64,000 nt of DNA from Oryzias latipes (GCF_002234675.1 NC_019872.2:13265950-13329949); one strand, 5' to 3'. Positions 51,301 to 64,000 are shown, counted from the stretch's first letter. Notes: generated by a model not told the origin, from the letters alone. A program made the numbers and translations.

Positions 51301-54300
51301 AAACCCAAAAATCCTCAATAAAAGTCTAGATTAGGACAGCTGCCTCACACATGTATGCTCAGAGACTTGAAGAAAAAACCCGGACAAGGGAGTTTCACTC
51401 AATTTAGTAAAAAAATCTCTAGAATTCCCAAAAAAATCAACAATCATAATGAGTTAACTGATGTTTTTAGCCTTCAACAGCCCACCTGTTCCGGGTTCGC
51501 ACTCCTCCAGGTCCTCGTCGTCACTCGGACACTCAGCTGATGCCACCAAAATATCATCAGAGCTCTGAGGCTGAAAGAGAATTAGGAAAATGTGCTGTTT
51601 AAGCAAATGAACTGTTAAACACACCACCATCAAGGGCTGTAGCTGATGATTAAGTGGTAGTAGTGCATTACTATACCGCTGCAGTGTTTGTATTTGCAAG
51701 ATGCTAGAAAGTGCAGCTGATTGGAGACCTTCATCTCCTGGATGCATCCATGTACTACCTGTACCAGCATCCAAGAGAACAATAATCATATGTTCCTCCC
51801 AGGCTGAGTGACATTTCCCTGTTTTTGTTGTTTGCTTTTAATTCACCTTTCCAGCACACAGTAAAGAAACATATTCGGATACACACTGAAACGATGGAAA
51901 ACAATGCAACTTCTGAGTACACAGAATAATAATTAAAAGCCCCGGTGATGACAGAGTTCATTTATGTCTAACACCCATTAAGAGGTGGAATCCTTATTTT
52001 ATACCTTGTTCACACCAAGTGCTTGAAGATAAGCGAGTCAGGCAGGGAGCTGTTACCCCTGAAGCTGTCTGACACTTTGGCACACAAACAAATATGTGAT
52101 GATTTGCAATGGCATCCTACAGAGGAAGCACACTAAAGGGCGCCATCCGAGGGCCGTGATCCGTGACTGAAGGTTAAGCTTTGATGTTTCTAGCTTTAGT
52201 TCTCGTTGTTTTTATTGCTTATGTGGGATTTGAGACCCCTTTACAACATAATGTAGTATTGATGCATTTTAGAGCATCCGTCCATCCATTCTCAGAACTC
52301 ACTAAATCCCTCTCGAGCTCCCAGGGTTGCTGGAGCCTATCCTAGCTTCTGTTGGGTGAAGGTGGGGGATACCCTGAACAGGCCACACAACCAAACATAC
52401 ACACACTCACATTCACACCTATGGGGAAAATTTAGAATCACCAAGTGATGGAAGGTTTTTGGACTGTGGGAGGAAACTGGAGAAAACCCACTTTAAGCAA
52501 TTAAAATGGCTTGTTTCGCTGTTAAATGCTTCAGTTCTGATTTATTCCCAATGGTTAACTCTGTTATTTTTATTTCGTATTCATCATTAGCCTGTTAGAC
52601 TCCATACTTCTCCAAACTGAGCATTCTCAGACCAACATTCGCCAAAGAAACCTCACTTAAAGAGCCTAAATGATATTGGTTCATGTTTTCCCTAACTAAA
52701 GCAATGCGCCGAGGGTTAAATACAAATCTACTGTATTTTTCAAACTATAAGTCACACTTTTGGAAGACATTTAGTTAACAAAATATGGGAACAAGAATGG
52801 AAAATTTCTTCTTGAAAGGCAAATCATAATAATGGAATAGATAACAATAGATTTATTATCTGCACGCTTCATTATCGTAACCATATTGAAACCTGGGAGG
52901 AACAAAAAAAGTGTCTAGTAGATTATATTCTTCTTCTCTGCTGCTGTCAGTATCAAATACTGATACACACACCTACAGTGCCCTCTAGTGGCTATTAATG
53001 AAGAAATAACAAACACATGAACAAATACGTAAAAAAAAAACAAATTTTAAATCACATATAAGTCGCACCTGAGTATAAGTCGCACCCCTGATCAAATTAT
53101 GCAAATATTTGCGACTTATACTCCAAAAATTATAGTAGTTATGGATTTTTCACAAATATATTCTCGGATAAGGGTCCATCTGGTTTAGGTCCTCTAAGAA
53201 AAACTAATCAAAATGCTAAGTAAGCAAATGACAGTATAAGGATTCACTGATTGAACAGTTTGGAAAATTGTTCTAAGAACATCCTTCATCTCAGTCTTGA
53301 ACCAATTAGCTGTGTGTTTAGCAGATTAGCCCCCAGCTGTCCTCAGATGTGCTGTCCAGCCCTCTGACCTTTGAGATGCTCTCCCTTAGGCTGGGTGAGC
53401 GTTGCCTGCGGGTGGTGGTGGTTGCCATGGTGGTGGTGGTTTCCATGATTGTGGTCGACATGTCGGACACGGGCAGCGGCGTGGCGGAAGTGATGTCGGT
53501 GGTCAACACGGAGAGCGAGTCTCCGACCAGGCGCAGGTTCCCTTCCACCTGAACGCTGGGGTCGCTCTCCGCCGCCAACTTGAGAACCTGGAGGCCGTTG
53601 TAGTACAGCCCCGAAATCTGACCCTGGAAGGGCCGACCTTTGTCCTGACCGCCAATTTTAATGGCTGCCTGGCTGTTAAAGATGGTCAACTGTCTCCCTG
53701 AAGTCAGACGGACAGACAGACAGAAGAAAGGAGGGAATGGCAGGGCGGACAAAGGAAAAACGATTGGAACAATTAACAGGGAAGCGTCGTGATAATGACC
53801 ATAACTCATTAAAGACATGTTTAAATTTTTAGGTGTTCACTTAGAGGGGAATCATTCATTTAAACTTTCTAAAGCAGTAGAAAGCTGACACCCTATTTAG
53901 CAGTTTAGAAGTTTTTAAGATTCCTTTTAACATGTTACTGGAAAAGCTATGCAAAGGGTATTTTATTCATCTCTGAAACAGAAGTTATAATAAAGTTTAT
54001 CTTCTATTTAAAAACACCATTTCTCCCATTAGGCCAATGAAATCCCCCCTTTACCCAGTTCATATGGGAACGTGTGACATCACAGAGCCGGAAGGCTCCA
54101 GGCACAACAGTTTCCGACAGAGCGGCTGCGCTCTACGGCGGCAGCGTGAGCCACACGGTGGGGGGGGTCAAGTGCTTAGCTGTCTGCATCTTTACAAAGG
54201 GGGAGGTGGGGGGATGCAGGGTTACAGGCCAAAGGATAAGGGAGAGGGATCCCACAGGTACGAGTGTTATTTAGGACAGAGTGTAGACATGTCCTGTCAC

Positions 54301-57300
54301 GGGTTAGAGTCTCTGGTAGTGTTATACAACATTTTAAGAGATTTTACGTCAAAGAGATTGACACACAGTTTCTATTTATGAACAGTGGTTAGAATGGGGG
54401 GGAGGGAGGGGTTAGGCAGGGGGGTTATGCTTTTAACTAGTTTAGTTTGAAGTATTTCAGGTGCAGCATCACCACAAGGCGTGACAAAACCACGGACAAG
54501 GCGGCCGAACGGCACACAATCGTCATTTCACCGCTGCCATTAAAAAAAAACAGAAAGAAATCACAGCCAATAAGTGTTTTTCGATTTTAGATGGAATTGG
54601 GGGAAAAAGCTCGAGACTTGTCACACCCTTGTCTTCTGGCACTGCACCTCTACAAGGGGAAAGGTTATTTATTTCCAAGCTTTAATTAATTATTAATTAA
54701 TCAATTAATTTTTACCTTTATCGAGTAGCCACTCGTCAACTACCCGACCGAGTCTGTATGGGATTCTTTGTCTAGCAATAGCCAGTCGTTCATTATCATA
54801 GTGTCCTTCAAAGAATTTGGAGAGACAGGTTAAAGGTTAAAGTCTGCAGGATCAAAGGTCACATGGTTAGAAACAAGGTTACACGGCCTGACAGTCTTCA
54901 CAAGTTAAAACAAACTGCCGCTTTACTTAGTCCAACCTAATTAACAGGAGTTACAGCTTTAATGTTAATTAAAGTTTAGGCTATTTATAATGAACTACTC
55001 TAGTTAGTGTTATTTAGCTATTTATTGCAGCAAACGTTAACGCTCAGTAACTTTCAGAAACAGTCACTTCATTCCCTGTCAAAGATGGAGGTTAATTCAG
55101 GTTAAGAGAAGAAACACAGAAAATACACCCAGCTTTTGAAAAAGGCTTGTTTTTAGGTGGAGAGCTGAAGCCTCAGATAACTTCACAGCTGCAGCTGGAA
55201 TACACCGCCTGCACAATTATTATGTGGGTTGTAAACCCACAAAAAAAAAAAAAAAAAAGTTGGATTCAAAAATTACATCAAACAGTGAAAAAAACATCAT
55301 ATTTTGGGTGACGAAAGTCATTAAAGAACCAATTTGATCCTCTTCTGAGCTACTTTAAATATGGATGTCAAATTAGCGCGATTATACAATTACAGAGAAA
55401 TTAGGAAATTAATATTATCTACTGTGTAAGGCATAATCCCCGAAAAGTTGTTTGCTATCAGAACTTGATGGATGATGGAGGTCTGATTGTGTCGCAAAGT
55501 CCATCAATCTCTGATAAATGATCGCGCTTATACCATGGTCACTTACAAAATAAATAGAAATAAATTTCATCATTAGTAATTTCATTTTTTAGATTGAAAT
55601 TGTTTTTCCACAAAAACAATACGGATACTATACGATGTGGTGCGATGTGTTGTCATGGTAATGGCTACAAAGCCTGCACCGACCCCGCTCTGCAGCAGTG
55701 GAGGAAGGTGGTCTTTTAATTATGATCATGATGATTTTAGCCAAATTTAAAAATAACTTGTGTCGTTGTTCCTGCAGAGTTCATTACAAATTCGCCTCTG
55801 AGTTGGCGAATTTGGCAACTCAGAGGCGATGGAAAGCGACCTCGCCCCCCCCTTCCCATCATCCATAACTAAGCTGTGTGTTTACACGCTTTCCCCCTAG
55901 CTTACTGTCCCTCACAGGGGCAAGCTAACATTGCCAGAGCAACAAAAATGGTAGCAATATTGGAGCTCTCAGCCATCGAATTTAGTGCCAGATGCCAGCT
56001 CACCGGAGGAAAACGAAGACGCGCATGGATCTGGTCGACTACAAGTGGATGCATCAGAATGGAGCGGAGCAGGGAGCTTGTGGTCCGCCTAACGTATTTT
56101 CTAGGTCACAAAAATGCTCTTTTTCAAACTGCTTTTTTTTTTATCTGTTCCGGATTCACATCCATTTTCAAATGAAATACTCAGAAATGCAAAGTGATAT
56201 CTTTATTAATCTGGTTTGTGTCAAAGGGTCATTTTCTAAGCAGTGGAATTTGGCCTAAGCGTTGCAGTTTAGATCACGGCCTTCCTCCCGTATGACTGTA
56301 AAGGAAGGAATTGTTTTGCTCCATCAATCCGAGTCCATTATTGAGCTGGAAATAATTGCATCCCATAATGCAGCAGGAAGCAGGTATAAAACCTTTTCCA
56401 GGGCCTCATCTGTCTCCAGTCAGTCTTGACACTTCAGCATGTCAAAATCCACCCTCTGCTCATTCTGAACATCTTTGGGTTCTCGCACACTTACAGCGGA
56501 AATGTTCCCTGGGAACGTTGCGTGTCTTTAAACTCTCTTGCAGCTTATTTGGAACCTTTTTCCATGGTTGTCTTGTGGCCCCACTGTTAGCTTGTTTGAG
56601 GCATTTGCATGTTTTTGCCTTTTTGCTTTTTAATTTGGCTGCCGAATAATCATGCCCGCATTATTATCAGACCTTAGCTCCCCCTGACGCTGCTTCATCC
56701 CAGACAACAACAAAAAAATCACTCATTTATTTGATTTGGGGCGGAAAATGGATAGATTGAAATTCCTATCAGGTTTGGCTTTTGCCCCGACTAATAACTG
56801 TGCAAACGGTGTAAAAACTGCAACATCCATTCAGTGAAGCACCATGTGTTGTGAAAATGCACGTCAACACAACATTCTCAAGAGTGTTGCAGTCGGAGCA
56901 AATAAACTTCAATTGTGTATCATTTGAGGCTAATGATGGAAAAAAGGAAAATCCCATTTTAGGATTTAAATGAAATATGAAAAGGCTTCAGCGCTCCATT
57001 AAACACACTGTTAGATGAGAAAAAGAAGAATATATCAAAACACTTATAAGTCACATTTTCAAAAATAGATTTTAACATTTTATTCTTGTTGACATTATGG
57101 CTAGATCTTTACTCTCTGGACTTATTAAAAAATACAACTGCTAGTTTTGTTTACAAACCTAAAATAACTGGCAAAAAAAAGCAAAATAAAGATAATATAT
57201 AGTGTTTAAAGGCTTTTTTAAAGACCCACTCTGAAGAAGAATGTGTTTTTAACATGTTCTTCTGGCTTTTTTCTGATGATAGAGGACATATATAAAGAAA

Positions 57301-58536
57301 ATAAAGCTTAAAATATAATTTCCGAGTATTTATTTTTTTAAATCGTTGTGAATCAGGAGCAGATTAAAAATGCAGTTCGAAAAAGATTTTATTTGTGACG
57401 CAGAAAATAAGCTGCTACCAGCAGTTATCCTTTCCAAGATAACTCAGAGAGCAATTTTAATGAACTCCTGCCGCTCTGCAGAAACTATGCCCTAAAAAAA
57501 AAACAAGACAGATTTTTTTATTTTGGCTAAAAACGGCATAACCATCAGGGAAAGCTTTTAAAATAGAGTGGGACTTTAAAGTTAACCATGTTGAAAGAAG
57601 ATGAAAATGATCTAAATCTGTGATGAATAATTTGTTTTAAACCATAAAAAAGCCTGGGAGATCCTGAGTCATGAGGATTTTCATGTGCTGGTTTAAAAAA
57701 TGCAGCAACAAAACTAGAAATATAAATTTAATTAGATCACTCTTCTGCAAAACAACAATTTCAGGCAGTTCCAAAAATCCTGACAATTGAACATGCACGT
57801 GAGCTTCAATAGCACTGAAATCAGAGGAAAACTTGTTATTCTGTAGGTATTGTTGAAATATCCCTTTTTTTGAAATTCACCCTTATAGATCAAATAAACC
57901 AAAAAACCAAGCTTTGAATCAAGCTTGTAGTTAAGAAGTTAGAGGTTTTATATAGGAGCAGAGTAAAAAAACTGTCTAATGTCAACAAGAATTTGTCACA
58001 TTCCCTCATATTTCATGAAACGCTGACTTTGGATTCCAGCCCAAATGTTTGCAAGAGGCTCGAATTAAACTTGGACCACGTTAGCTCAGCAACACTTATA
58101 CATGGAGATACCTATGGAACCCATCTGGGCCACCAAGCCTTCAACACCTCTTTGACGAACAGTCTGCAAAAATATCAGCAGTCGATGACAAGAAAACAAG
58201 CTTTTACTTTAGAACATTTGGGTAGTTTTTTCCCCCAGCTCACTGGAAACCTGAGCTGGAATGAATTCCAAAATTTCCTTAAAATGACAAGACAATTGAA
58301 TTATTTGAGATGTTTTTTCTTTCCTTGTCAAGATAACCAGGAGGTTTTCTCTTGGTAGCCTTACCTGGCGGGTAGCGCTCAATGACAGGATGGTTGTCCA
58401 CCTGGAGAGTGGCATTGCCACCACTGCGTGTGAAGCGCACAACATGGTACTTGCCATCATTTACAATGACAGCGGGCTCATCGATGGTGATGTCATCTGT
58501 CCCTACGTTGAATATGACGCCGATCTTTCCTTGATC
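48008..58536 (-). CDS. nrxn2: neurexin 2, 3' part: last LNS domain, stalk, membrane anchor and cytoplasmic tail
   Basis: Minus-strand exons, 5' to 3': 58365-58536, optional 54716-54805, 53369-53697, 51486-51570, 48008-48804 (stop 48008-48010). Without the optional exon they give 460 codons plus stop. Exon 1 carries the LNS domain ([40 protein letters not shown]). The next constant exon continues [17 protein letters not shown] and [17 protein letters not shown], then a Thr-rich stalk with [15 protein letters not shown]. The 85-nt exon encodes [20 protein letters not shown]. The last exon encodes a Pro-rich stalk, the helix [20 protein letters not shown] and the tail ending KDKEYYV, a PDZ ligand that in neurexins binds CASK and Mint. 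GELVLPIIT and [11 protein letters not shown] identify NRXN2 rather than NRXN1 or NRXN3. It is a presynaptic adhesion receptor for neuroligins and cerebellins. Upstream exons lie beyond 64000. Confidence 0.95.
48805..51485 (-). other. nrxn2 penultimate-to-last intron
   Basis: Intron with no further exon visible. It contains the MITE at 50465-50859 and otherwise AT-rich unique sequence. Confidence 0.7.
50465..50859. mobile_element. 395-bp MITE with CATTGACTGTATA termini
   Basis: The ends CATTGACTGTATATGAGAAT and, inverted, TTTTCTTATACAGTCAATG form an imperfect terminal inverted repeat. The body contains TTCTGGTTCCAACACGGCGGCG, AATGGCGGTTG and a perfect TGACGTCA at 50817-50824. A diverged copy is at 29433-29812. 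It has no coding capacity and lies in a nrxn2 intron. Confidence 0.8.
52268..52500. repeat. LINE-tail-type interspersed repeat
   Basis: Contains CCATCCATTCTCAGAAC, GCTGGAGCCTATCCTAGCTT, CACACTCACATTCACACC and TTTTTGGACTGTGGGAGGAA. This is a pattern seen across teleost genomes, with a second fragment at about 43505-43632. It lies in a nrxn2 intron. Confidence 0.7.
52729..53138. mobile_element. diverged copy of the CCGTATTTTCCGGAC MITE
   Basis: Left end CTGTATTTTTCAAACTATAA with GTCACAC; right side GAGTATAAGTCGCACCCCTG and GCGACTTATACTCC. It matches the 16497-17117 element with many substitutions, so it is older. It is flanked by TA at left. Confidence 0.7.
54716..54805 (-). CDS. nrxn2: nrxn2 splice-site-4 (SS4) cassette exon
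   Basis: Exactly 90 nt, phase 1 at both ends, encoding [20 protein letters not shown] then VVDEWLLDK, which matches the SS4 insert of neurexins. It has an AG acceptor (TTTGAAG, minus) and a GTAAA donor. Because the flanking exons end and begin in the same phase, the exon can be included or skipped without a frame change. SS4 inclusion is known to change the partner choice of neurexins (cerebellins versus neuroligins and LRRTMs). Confidence 0.95.
55880..56235 (-). repeat. CCCACTCC-family repeat, inverted copy
   Basis: The complement of the family is visible: GATGCATCAGAATGGAGCGG, then AAATGAAATACTCAGAAATG and a tail towards TGTGTCAAAGGGTC. The termini are eroded. Confidence 0.5.
57215..57580 (+). 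repeat. CCCACTCC-family repeat, near full-length copy
   Basis: Left end TTTTTAAAGACCCACTCTGA, right end ATAGAGTGGGACTTTAAA. The internal CTGATGATAGAGGACATATA and CTCCTGCCGCTCTGCAGAAA are shared with the pcnx3-intron copies. Confidence 0.7.
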
Positions 58537-61500
58537 CTACGAAATCAAAAGAAAAAAAAAAGACGTAAAGATATTAAAGTTTATCAGCAAAAACATAATA
58601 ATGGTTTTCATGGCCCTAAAGCCGTTTCTCTTGTGTCCTTCCTCTTTCTGCTGCTACTTTTGTCCCCTGAAAGTGTAACAATGCAGCAAAGGAAAGAAAA
58701 ATTAAAGCTCAGAGAAATATTTACATTTTTGGTTTTATTGAAAGAAAAAAAGGCAACATTTTTATATTGATTACTTAAAATTTAGACTTATTCAGGTAAC
58801 AAGTTCTATAATTTGAAAATTGAAACACTTTATCCTTTTGTGGTAGTAAAAAAACACATATTCCTTGTTATTTGAACAAAAAAAGAACAATTTCCTAAGT
58901 GAATAGGTTAATATTAATCAATTCCTTGATGTACGGATAGAATTCCTAAAGTTTTTCCAAAAAAGGAGAAAGTAAAAATGTTTAATTAAGTAAAAATACA
59001 AAGAAAGGAAAAGAAAATGTTAGAAAAACCTACCTGCATTTATTTTTAATTTTGATCATATATTAAATTTTTTTTAGATAATCTAAAAACAAGGTTATTT
59101 TTATTACCACATGTAAGAAAACATGGAAACATGCTGTATTTTCTGAGACAAGAAAACATTTTAAGGTCTTTTTAGTGCAGGTTTCCTTCAGTGGTCACAT
59201 CAGGTTGTTTCTTTTTTTGATTTTGACCAATCTTGACAGAATCCTGCTGTTTGTCTTTTGCTTGACCAACTTGTCCCCCTTTCACCCTCTCCCTGCTCCA
59301 CATCCCCTCTCCTGAAAAGGTCAGGGCTCCTTCCTAAGCTGGCCTTTGGGGGGCACTAACAGGGAACAGAGGAGCACGCTTTCTGAGCACGTCTGGCTTT
59401 TGCACAGTCACAGCCATGGACAATGCACTAGATGCTATGATAAACACCAAACAAACACACAAACAAACAAAAAACTGGTTTGCACAATTTGTTTAAAGCA
59501 CAAGACGGAGCTGTGCGATCACGTACACGTACGTATATAGCGTGCAGCCCCTCTCTGGAAACATTTGTGTCCCAGCTCAGCACGACGAGGGACAAAGAGT
59601 CTGCATGCATCCAGCGACTGCCTGTGTTGAGTCACACTTTCAACCAGAGAGTGGAAGATAAACATACAATGAAAGTGCCTAGTGTTGTGTTTTTTATTAA
59701 AAGGAAACTGCTGGTCCTCCACGGCACACCATGTGCGCAATATTGACTGGCCTTCCAGCTATTGTGGGGTGTTTTAACACCTCACTGTAGGAAGAGACTT
59801 CCACAGCTTATTTATCGACACACTATTTCAAATAACTCCATCCTTGGTGGCATAACTCACTCTAAATTACAATTTTGCCCTAAAGGTGCTCCAAATGCTT
59901 TAATGATTGCTAGAACATTTTAAATAGGTCCAAAACTACGGTGGCCCTGAAGTGCAAATCACACCAACAAATCACTCAAATCAAAAATATATTAAGGATC
60001 ACGAGTAAAAAAGCAAAACAAAGAATAAAAAACCCCATTAAATGTTAGAAATTAAAACCAAATTTGAAAAAAATGAAACGACATAGAAAGGAAATGTTTA
60101 AGGAACAAAGTAAATTCAGAAATCAAAATGAAATGCTGAAAAATGCCATCGGTAATCTGATTAGACGAAGATGTTCAATTAATGACTTTTGATCTTTTTT
60201 AGATGCGTCTTTAATGTCTGCATATTAAAGTTCTATGACTAATATGAAGCATTTCCAGTATCGCTACATTCTAAACAACTTTTGAGTTGAAATGATGAAC
60301 AAACATCATCATCCAATCAGCGATATCCTACACTTCCAACCTCTGGTTTCTGATTGGGTTTCCTTTTTTCTAACATTTCATTAGGATTTCTGGAAATTCC
60401 TTTTAATTTCTGAAACATTTAGTTTTTATATCATATTATTTTTCAACATCTTTCTTTTATTTCTAAAATGTAATGTTTTATTTTTAGTATTTCCTTTTTT
60501 AATTGTCAGTGTGATCTTTGATTTGTGTTTGTTGGATGTAATTTGCACTTCAGGGCCTCTGTACAAAGCAAAAATGACGACTCATTAATATTATTAGTAA
60601 TTGTTATGATCATATATAATATAATTGTATTTATTTCGATCCATAAACATTTCTGTAGTTCTTTAGCAGGTCTTGTAGCTCATCAGACAACACAGACCAA
60701 GAAAAAGCAGATTGTCAAGTAAATTTATCCCACTTTAGCTATAATATTTCACATGGGCCAATTTGAAACGAATTTATTTTAAATTTCTCAACACTTAGTG
60801 AATCTTTATAAAGTTGTCAGCTGAATTAAATCAGTGTTTTTGAACCTAAAAAAACGAGGAAGTTGTTGATCTTTACAAGATACATCATATTTACACGTTT
60901 TAATTATATTTTGCATAAATTCTGTTTCCTGCAGACTTTATCTTTTGGACAATAAAGCTCCAACCTCTGACCTAATGTGACAGGAAGGAAGGCTTTTCTT
61001 TAGCATTGGTAATCCAATCTAAAAAGGGATTTTAAATGAAAATAATTGGGCTTTTTGACAGCTGACAAGGCGGCACGGCTGAGAGCTAGTTCGAGCTAAC
61101 AAGTCTGGCCTTCACAGTTCATTTGTCATTATTGTCAAAAAGCCACTTAGTGGCTGCACATTTGGTGAAAGCAGCACAGATTCCTCAAAAGACAAAAAAA
61201 AAAAAATGCTCAGTCTGTTTCGATGTCAACTGGAAACGTCTGAGCATTTCCTGTCACCAGCAGTTTTCAGTGTCAATTCCCGTCTGAGCAGCAGTCGACT
61301 CGAATCCATTTCAGAGAGGAGGGACAGATCATCGCTAGGATTCATAATAATTATCGGGATTTCTCTTTAATTGGATGAAAAATAAACCTGTTATGTCCTT
61401 GGCACTGATAGATGTACTGTGATGAGACATCATTACCAGTGATCCATTTTTAAACAGTGTGGAAGGGACGGATCCCGTTTTCCCCAAAGAAAACCTGGTG

Positions 61501-64000
61501 CGTTTGTCTGCGTGTGTGTTCAGCTGTCTTTCTCTGTTCTGTTTGCCAAACTCTTTATCTAAAGACATATCCTAACCCCTTTAAAGAGCCCAGAGAGTTT
61601 CCTAGAGCTTCTTTTTTTTATCCCCCAGAAATGAAATCCAGCCTCTTTTCATCTTTCCATCAGCACAGCTATGATTCATGTGACATGTGGTAACGGGCCC
61701 TATCATGGGGGAGACTGGGGCTTCAGCTCCGTCTCACTTTACCACATGATGAGATGAAAAAACTGGAAATGTAAAATACTTGAATTAGGCAGCCTTTGAA
61801 CCCTTTTCCCCAGCAGATTAAAGGCAGCGCTTTGTCCCAAAAAAAGAGCTCTGCGTGCAGAGAAATTATTCCTATAAAATATAAATCAGCTGTACAACCA
61901 GAGATTAAAAAAAGGCATGTTCTTTATGCCAATTTTAGTGACCAAAGCGGACTCTTTTTATAGGTTTTTTGCTTTATGTGTACTTAACACAAATCTACTA
62001 AACATATTTTTCAGAATAGAAGTCGCACTTTTTGCATAGTTTTGCCTGGGGGGCGACTTCTGCTCAGATGCAACTTCTGCTACGTTCACACTGAGCATGT
62101 GATGTTGAACAACAAGCTTAAAAGCATGTTCTTAACCCTTGTGCTATCCTATGACCCCACCCTTACACTGACGTGTTCTCCCTACCATGACAAAGGTGGA
62201 TAAAAGTGGAAAGATTTCATGTAATCCATGGACACCAGTGAGGTTCACAAATCATTGAAGAAAAAAGGTTCAGAGCACTGTCTAGTGGGTCTAGATGACC
62301 CAACTCCCAATGTTAAAGTGCCTAGGATAGCACAAGGGTTACAATGCACGTTCAGCATCTGGTGTTCACAATGGAATCTACCTGATACCAGCGCAAGTCC
62401 GCCACCTTGGTGGGAAATTTTGAAGCAGTGCAAATCTTGTCTACCTTGTTGCAGTCTTTTCTTTTTTTTCACTGCTCCATTCCGATATATAAAATACTTG
62501 GACCGATATAATTTCAGCCTGGCAAAAACTGCAATTATTAGGTTCTCCTCCATGATTAATTTTCAAACGGTTGGCACAAACAGGGACGGCATCTAACTGT
62601 CATCACCAAATCAGAGTCCCTGATTGATCGAAGTTTGAACTGGTTTAACTTACAACGCACGTCCAATGGCCAAAAACGGTCGTAGAAACATGCAGACAGA
62701 CGTGGAAGCGTGAGAGTTTAGAATGTGGAAGCCCAAAACGCGTAGTTACGTGTGTTTACAAAGGACTTATGTTGAAAGTGGTTGCTGGAACGCACATTGC
62801 TGGGGGCGATGTTAACGTTGGTTATTTAGAAAAAATAAATAGCAACAACCTCTGGAGGGAGCTGTGGGGGTGTGCATCAGTATTAGCTCACTGAAAGTAC
62901 TGCAGAAGAAGAAGAAGCACTGCTCAGTTTTATGCTGGCCTCTGCAGAATACAGGAAGAAGAATTTAAAGGATTTCGTGATTTAAAGAGTTCGGTTGACT
63001 TGGTAGCATGTTCTTTATGTCATGGTTATCTGAATAATTGTTCAAATTGTTGTGTGTTATTATGATTTGGTTTTCAAGATAAAATGTCCGTTCTTGTTCC
63101 TCTGTTTTGTTAAATAAAAGTCTCCCAAAAGTGCGACTTATATATAATACATTTTTCTTTATGAAGCTACGGTATTTTTTGGCTGTTGTATATAGACTCA
63201 TAGTCCAAAAACAAGATGTTTTTTTTGTTTAACTGTTATATGCTGTTACGCTTTAGATTCAAATTTGGTTTTTGCCGTTGGTTTGGCGGATTTTTCAAAG
63301 CTGAAAAGCATTCAAGTTACTTCACCTGAGCCACAAAAAAAACCTTTAGCATCAGCAAATGATATATCATTTGTTTCCATAACTATTTTGAGCTCTCCCC
63401 TGTGGTTACTTTTGTGTACATTTCTTTCCACTGCTCTTATCACCTAGTTTTCAAAGACCTCTTCAGAGGGCAAGCACAGGGAATAATGAGTGTGACAAAA
63501 AAGGGAAATTATTAATAAACATACAATAAATCTCAGAAAAGGACACAAAAAACTCAAAAGACCTCCCCAGCTCCCTCAGGCCTGCAGAAAGGAAGAAATA
63601 ATTGTTTTAATCAAAGTTTTTGCCTTTCAAACTGAAGTAGTTAGGTTTTAATTAGCAGGTTCCTGACTTATTTTCTCAATAAATGTTAGATCGGTAAGAG
63701 GATTTCAGATGATGAGCATTAAAAAAAGGATTTTCCAAATGGACTTTTTATTTATGAGAAAGACACGTCAGCACAATTAAGTCCCATCGAGCTGAAAATG
63801 TAAACTGATGCTACAAAGGTCATGATATGGTGTTTAATTTTTAAAATAACAAGAATATCACATTTCTTGCAGCTCTGACAACATAAAAGTTGACAGAAAA
63901 AGGTTCTTGTAGAGTTTTAGTAGCTTAATTGTCAGAGAAAAAATCCCTATCAATGCCAAGTATACCAGAGAAATTAGCTATAGTGGAGTGACAAAATGTG
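58537..64000 (-). other. nrxn2 intron sequence (or beyond) to the window edge
   Basis: I searched for the preceding LNS exon (YIFGKGG / WPPNDRPST / GLGDYLQLHI type motifs) and for the beta-neurexin first exon and found neither. The stretch is mostly AT-rich unique sequence with one piggyBac-type MITE (62132-62342). Weak fragments of the GTCGCAC-type MITE lie near 62010-62060 and 63115-63185. Confidence 0.6.
62132..62342. mobile_element. piggyBac-type MITE, copy D (nrxn2 intron)
   Basis: Left end TTAACCCTTGTGCTATCCTA; right end CTAGGATAGCACAAGGGTT followed by AC, so the right TTAA has decayed. It is in the same orientation as copies A and B. Length is about 211 bp. Confidence 0.85.

Larger units (their letters stand above)
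54806..58364 (-). other. nrxn2 intron upstream of SS4, with repeats
   Basis: I see no additional exon. It contains an inverted CCCACTCC-family copy (about 55880-56235) and a direct one (57215-57580), plus a long A-run near 55232-55249. Confidence 0.65.

Noticed and set aside
53349-53701. Plus-strand ORFs over nrxn2
   Set aside because: They are shadows of the nrxn2 LNS/stalk exon, produced by the complement of its Thr codons.
58537-64000. Additional nrxn2 exons or the beta-neurexin promoter
   Set aside because: No segment encodes the expected LNS motifs on the minus strand, so none is annotated.

Overview
This window is nuclear DNA of a ray-finned fish, most likely a percomorph teleost; I cannot name the species. 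The evidence is compact vertebrate introns with GT/AG borders, orthologues of human single-copy genes, and a dense mix of typical teleost repeats (hAT, piggyBac-type and Tc1 elements, tRNA-derived SINEs, LINE tails). I found no prokaryotic, plasmid or phage features.

Layout. (1) 41-386 (+): the last exons of dixdc1 (C-terminal DIX domain). (2) 2493-10257 (+): complete dlat, the E2 subunit of mitochondrial pyruvate dehydrogenase, in 14 exons (641 aa). Its intron 4 holds a 3.0 kb hAT transposon with perfect target-site duplication. (3) 11935-13986 (+): a complete 7-exon gene for a two-Ig-domain membrane protein closest to IGSF11 (299 aa) with a very short cytoplasmic tail. (4) 14.3-17.1 kb: a nest of non-autonomous transposons. 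(5) 19196-39509 (-): complete coding region of pcnx3 (pecanex 3), 35 coding exons with matching phases (2256 aa), with a candidate 5' non-coding exon near 40.3-40.8 kb. (6) 40.8-46.4 kb: AT-rich spacer with a relic hAT, a broken Tc1 element and a pair of unassigned possible exons. (7) 48008-58536 (-): the 3' end of nrxn2 (neurexin 2): second half of the last LNS domain, the 30-residue splice-site-4 cassette, stalk, transmembrane segment and PDZ-ligand tail. The remaining nrxn2 exons lie beyond 64000.

Relations. dixdc1-dlat adjacency is the arrangement known from human 11q23; pcnx3 and nrxn2 both map to human 11q13. The fish segment therefore joins two blocks that are separate in human. The genes do unrelated jobs: Wnt/microtubule signalling, acetyl-CoA production, cell adhesion, an ER multipass protein and synaptic adhesion. 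pcnx3 and nrxn2 are on the minus strand, so the igsf11-like gene and pcnx3 converge.

Exon boundaries were read by hand from splice consensus and reading-phase agreement. For dlat, igsf11-like and pcnx3 the exon lengths sum to exact multiples of three. The most interesting items are the alternative-splicing architecture of nrxn2, a perfect 24-bp hairpin just inside a pcnx3 intron, several transposon families in different stages of decay, and the unassigned minus-strand exons near 43 kb.
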